Assembly: GCF_900112365.1 (NCBI RefSeq)
Contig: NZ_FOLQ01000008.1
Location: forward strand, 248,001 to 312,000
Length of the DNA stretch: 64,000 nt
From: Spirosoma endophyticum
GTDB taxonomy: Bacteria; Bacteroidota; Bacteroidia; Cytophagales; Spirosomataceae
Direction of reading: 5' to 3'
In this document: positions 61,512 through 64,000 of the stretch, one piece after another
Layout of the letters: each line of letters starts with the position of its first letter
Numbering within the stretch: position 1 is the first letter of the stretch
Translations under genes and position numbers: made by a program
The notes under the pieces: generated by a model
Told to the model about the DNA's origin: nothing
The model's input: the letters and a program-made list of their open reading frames with translations, nothing else
The model's database searches: none

Positions 61512-62444
61512 CTAGACGGCTACCTCGCTGTCAACGGCTTCCCGAATCTCCTGCTGCTTCTTCTCTTCCGCAATTTTGATGGGGCTACCAAAAATGTAAA
61601 AGAGCTTTTTACGAAGTCCTTTCGCCTGCTTCACATCCCTGGCCATATCGGTGAGTTCGTGGAAATTGATAAAGATCGGGTTGGCTTTGTTCGGAATGTT
61701 AGTAGTGATACCATACGTAACCGGCTCAATCTCAGGCTCAAATGTGCCGAATATACGATCCCAGAAAATGAATGTAGCCCCAAAATTCTTATCAATATAT
61801 TGGTCCTGCGTACCGTGATGTACGCGGTGATTGGAGGGCGTAGCAAAAATGTATTCGACCCAGGCGGGCAGCCGACGGATATATTCAGTATGTACCCAAA
61901 ACTGGAATAAAACCGCAATCTGGTTCGTCACGAAAAAGATAATCGGGTGAAAGCCCATGAACGCTACGGGCAAAAAGAAGATAATCTTCAAATGTTGTAT
62001 CCAGCTCAGTCGATAGGAAACCGTTAGATTATAATGTTCCCCGGAGTGATGCACTACATGCGTAGCCCACCAGAATCGCTGCTCGTGCGAAACGCGGTGT
62101 GCCCAATAGCTGAAAAAATCGTAAATAACGTAGCACGGAATCAATGTCCACCACTGCAATTCCATCCGCCAGGGAATCAGATTATACACCCAGATACACA
62201 AATAAAGTAGTCCGACCTTCAGGCCCGCGGTGACAACGAGATTGCCCAGACCCACCAGAATAGAACCGATCGTTTCCTTTTTCTCGTAGAACTCCTTCTC
62301 CTGATAGTACGTAACGACCATCTCAATGACGGTGAAAAACAGCATGACAGGAACCGCCCACAGGATAATATTAGGTATGTTCTTCTCAATCGTATGTAAA
62401 TCGTCAAAGGGAATTGGAGCAGCGCCGAATAAGGGAAAATGCAT
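61512..62444 (-). CDS. Sterol desaturase / fatty acid hydroxylase family protein
   Basis: The 310-residue membrane protein has four or more hydrophobic helices and the di-iron histidine boxes of PF04116: HRVSHEQRFWWATHVVHHSG (HxxxH and HxxHH) and SNHRVHHGTQDQYIDKNFGA (HxxHH). It hydroxylates or desaturates a lipid in the membrane; the substrate in Bacteroidota, possibly a hydroxy fatty acid or hopanoid, is not determined by sequence. It converges with the ABC exporter; no terminator other than a short AGCTAA/TTAGCT repeat lies between. Confidence 0.9.
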   Translation of the reverse strand: MHFPLFGAAPIPFDDLHTIEKNIPNIILWAVPVMLFFTVIEMVVTYYQEKEFYEKKETIGSILVGLGNLVVTAGLKVGLLYLCIWVYNLIPWRMELQWWTLIPCYVIYDFFSYWAHRVSHEQRFWWATHVVHHSGEHYNLTVSYRLSWIQHLKIIFFLPVAFMGFHPIIFFVTNQIAVLFQFWVHTEYIRRLPAWVEYIFATPSNHRVHHGTQDQYIDKNFGATFIFWDRIFGTFEPEIEPVTYGITTNIPNKANPIFINFHELTDMARDVKQAKGLRKKLFYIFGSPIKIAEEKKQQEIREAVDSEVAV

Positions 62445-62638
62445 AATTGAAATAGCTATTCGAGGATGAGTGTTATAACCCCATCAACTTTGTTTGGTTA
62501 TTTGAGTTCCTTTAACTACTCAATTAATTAGATTAGTCTAGGATTTAATAGATAAAGTGCTACAATTGGGGCATTTGATTGTACTTTTCTAGCGAGCGGT
62601 TTTTAGGTAAAGTCCGGAATCAAATCGTGCCAATGCGC

Positions 62639-62646
62639 TACCTTTG
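62639..62646 (+). promoter_or_regulatory. -7 box of the lipoprotein gene
   Basis: TACCTTTG matches TAnnTTTG and lies 19 bases before the ATG at 62666. Confidence 0.5.
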
Positions 62647-62665
62647 TAGAATCAACCTGATACAT

Positions 62666-63247
62666 ATGAATAGACATTTCCTTACTGTAGCCATTTGCCT
62701 TTCGACCGTCTTTTTTACTGCCTGCAATAGCCGCCAGCAGACAGATAGTCAAGTTACCGATTCAACAATCAAATCGTCAGTTGCTGAAACGGCAACAGAT
62801 GTCGCCATCACCGGCCACTTAGCTGATCTGGGATTGACAGCGGATAGCGATTGGCGCGGTATTAATCTCGGTGATGATTTTAGCAAAGTAAAAGCCAGCG
62901 AAAAAGGAGAATCTTTCGAGAGCGATGCAACGCATATTGGTTACACCGTTGAGTTCGCCAACCTGGAAACTGCCGATATGCTATACTATCAGGCGAATAA
63001 AAAAGTGTCCGCCATTGAGGTCGATTTATTCCTGAATAGTCGCCAGTCAGTTACGGACTATCAGAAACAGTTAGGGACGTATTTTGCCACTCGATACGGT
63101 GCGCCCAAGCCCGTAAATTCAGGAACGGTCTGGACGAATTCCAATGGTGAAACTGTTACGTTGAAAGACGTATCGAAAGGCAAAGACTTTGGCCTGAAAA
63201 TCAAGATCGCTCCCGCCGGTGGCGCAACGACTGCTTCGGCGAAGTAG
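62666..63247 (+). CDS. Lipoprotein of unknown function
   Basis: The 193-residue protein starts MNRHFLTVAICLSTVFFTAC, a lipoprotein signal with the Cys near residue 20. A longer frame to 62579 is rejected because it contains the promoter box and has no signal. The mature part has GHLADLGLTADSDWRGINLG and FLNSRQSVTDYQKQLGTYFA. No family recognised. A perfect terminator follows. Confidence 0.8.
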   Translation: MNRHFLTVAICLSTVFFTACNSRQQTDSQVTDSTIKSSVAETATDVAITGHLADLGLTADSDWRGINLGDDFSKVKASEKGESFESDATHIGYTVEFANLETADMLYYQANKKVSAIEVDLFLNSRQSVTDYQKQLGTYFATRYGAPKPVNSGTVWTNSNGETVTLKDVSKGKDFGLKIKIAPAGGATTASAK

Positions 63248-63278
63248 AGCGTTTTGCTAGGAGACAAGCCTGTAAACG

Positions 63279-63310
63279 CAAACGCCCCGACCACATGGCC
63301 GGGGCGTTTG
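63279..63310. terminator. Bidirectional terminator before ilvE
   Basis: CAAACGCCCCGACC (63279-63292) pairs with GGCCGGGGCGTTTG (63297-63310), one mismatch, loop of four. It lies between converging genes. Confidence 0.9.
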
Positions 63311-63331
63311 TCTTCAACACATAGTATAAAC

Positions 63332-64000
63332 CTAAACCTTGTGCATCCAACCGAAGCTGTCTTCCACTTTACCCGTACGAAGATCAGAAAGGTAATTTTT
63401 TATACGAACGGCAAAGGATTCTTCCGGCGCAAACTCCGGTAGCATATAATCCTTTCCATTGTATCCGATGAGCGAATACGGTGCCGAACCCACGGCGGTT
63501 CCCGCCCCGAAAGCTTCCGAAAGACGCCCTGCTTCAATCGCCCCAATGATTTCCTCAACCGATACCAACCGTTCTTCAACAGTAATCCCCCAACTACGGG
63601 CTATTTGTATGATCGAATCACGCGTCACACCCTTCAGAATCGAATCGGACGTAGCCGGTGTTATTAATTTGCCGTCGATCATGAACATAATATTCATCGT
63701 GCCCGACTCCTCAATGTACTTGTGCTCACGGGCATCAGTCCAGATCAATTGATCATAACCCTGTTGTTGTGCCATCAGCGTTGGGTACAGCGAACCACCG
63801 TAATTACCCGCACATTTGGCGTAGCCTACACCACCCGGAGCCGACCGGATAAACTCGGTTTCCACTTTCAGTTTGGGCGGATTTGAGTAATAAGCGCCAA
63901 CCGGGCAGGTGAAAATGCAGAAACGATACGTCTTCGACGGAGCCACACCCAGGAAAGTGTCGGTCGCGAACATATAGGGCCGCACATAGAGAGAACTTTC
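63332..64000 (-). CDS. ilvE: Branched-chain amino acid aminotransferase, C-terminal part
   Basis: The frame is open to the last base, so the N-terminal part, with the PLP Lys, lies beyond the window. What is seen is the C-terminal two thirds of a class IV aminotransferase: SLYVRPYMFATDTFLGV, GVGYAKCAGNYGGSLYPTLM, LIWTDAREHKYIEESGTMNI and GVTRDSIIQIARSWGITVEE, ending near FGAGTAVGSAPYSLIG. This is the BCAT pattern (eukaryote-like BCAT group). It makes Leu, Ile and Val from their keto acids. Confidence 0.95.
   Translation of the reverse strand, partial: ESSLYVRPYMFATDTFLGVAPSKTYRFCIFTCPVGAYYSNPPKLKVETEFIRSAPGGVGYAKCAGNYGGSLYPTLMAQQQGYDQLIWTDAREHKYIEESGTMNIMFMIDGKLITPATSDSILKGVTRDSIIQIARSWGITVEERLVSVEEIIGAIEAGRLSEAFGAGTAVGSAPYSLIGYNGKDYMLPEFAPEESFAVRIKNYLSDLRTGKVEDSFGWMHKV

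Overview
The window looks like a chromosome segment of a free-living Bacteroidota of the order Cytophagales, most like Spirosoma or a close relative. This rests on the SusC/SusD pair with an ECF sigma factor and FecR, lineage-typical families (DUF4920, DUF2911, DUF4174, YheT-like hydrolase, secreted S9 and M1 peptidases), promoters of the TAnnTTTG type in place of E. coli boxes, near absence of Shine-Dalgarno sites, and roughly 50% GC. The genus is inference. I saw no rRNA, tRNA, CRISPR array, IS element or prophage.

Layout. 1-7.4 kb holds housekeeping genes: truB (cut by the window start), ribF, a BaiN/YhiN flavoprotein, a membrane-anchored nuclease, folA, a secreted ChbG-like deacetylase, fmt, a candidate small RNA and greA. 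7.4-8.7 kb holds a HIT protein and an aldo/keto reductase. 8.8-16.4 kb is a hexuronate cluster: uxaB-type reductase, kdgK, an ExuT-like transporter, divergent uxuA, a Uma2 gene broken by a stop codon, and uxaC. 16.5-20.5 kb holds accessory genes (epoxide-hydrolase-like enzyme, secreted amidohydrolase, lipoprotein, DUF4920, DinB). 20.5-33.3 kb is one minus-strand block that reads, in transcription order, ECF sigma, FecR, SusC, SusD, GarL-type aldolase, GntP permease, GarR-type reductase, an exported UxuA paralogue and glucarate dehydratase. It looks like a self-regulated D-glucarate/aldarate utilization locus with its own outer-membrane transporter. 33.5-38.6 kb holds a beta-barrel protein, serC, a serB-serA fusion (so serine synthesis is encoded by two adjacent genes) and a YheT hydrolase. 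38.7-39.4 kb holds a decayed two-gene module. 39.4-57.2 kb holds an acyl-CoA dehydrogenase, envelope proteins, sialate O-acetylesterase, a GroES-like protein, yidD, lgt, S9 and M1 peptidases, a sugar kinase with an SLC45-like transporter, and a BamA/TamA-like protein. 57.2-64 kb holds a DUF4160/DUF2442 pair, a heterodimeric ABC exporter, a sterol-desaturase-family enzyme, a lipoprotein and the C-terminal part of ilvE.

The strongest unexplained signal is a population of long, nearly perfect palindromes (arms of 15 to 58 bases) between genes. They form several unrelated sequence families. They sit not only at convergent gene ends but also inside operons, in a divergent promoter region, across stop codons and apparently in frame inside one gene. 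The most extreme has 58-base arms at 46226-46382. A second window-wide signal is an excess of the hexamer CTACGT/ACGTAG. All functional calls come from reading translations and motifs by eye; no search or computation was run.
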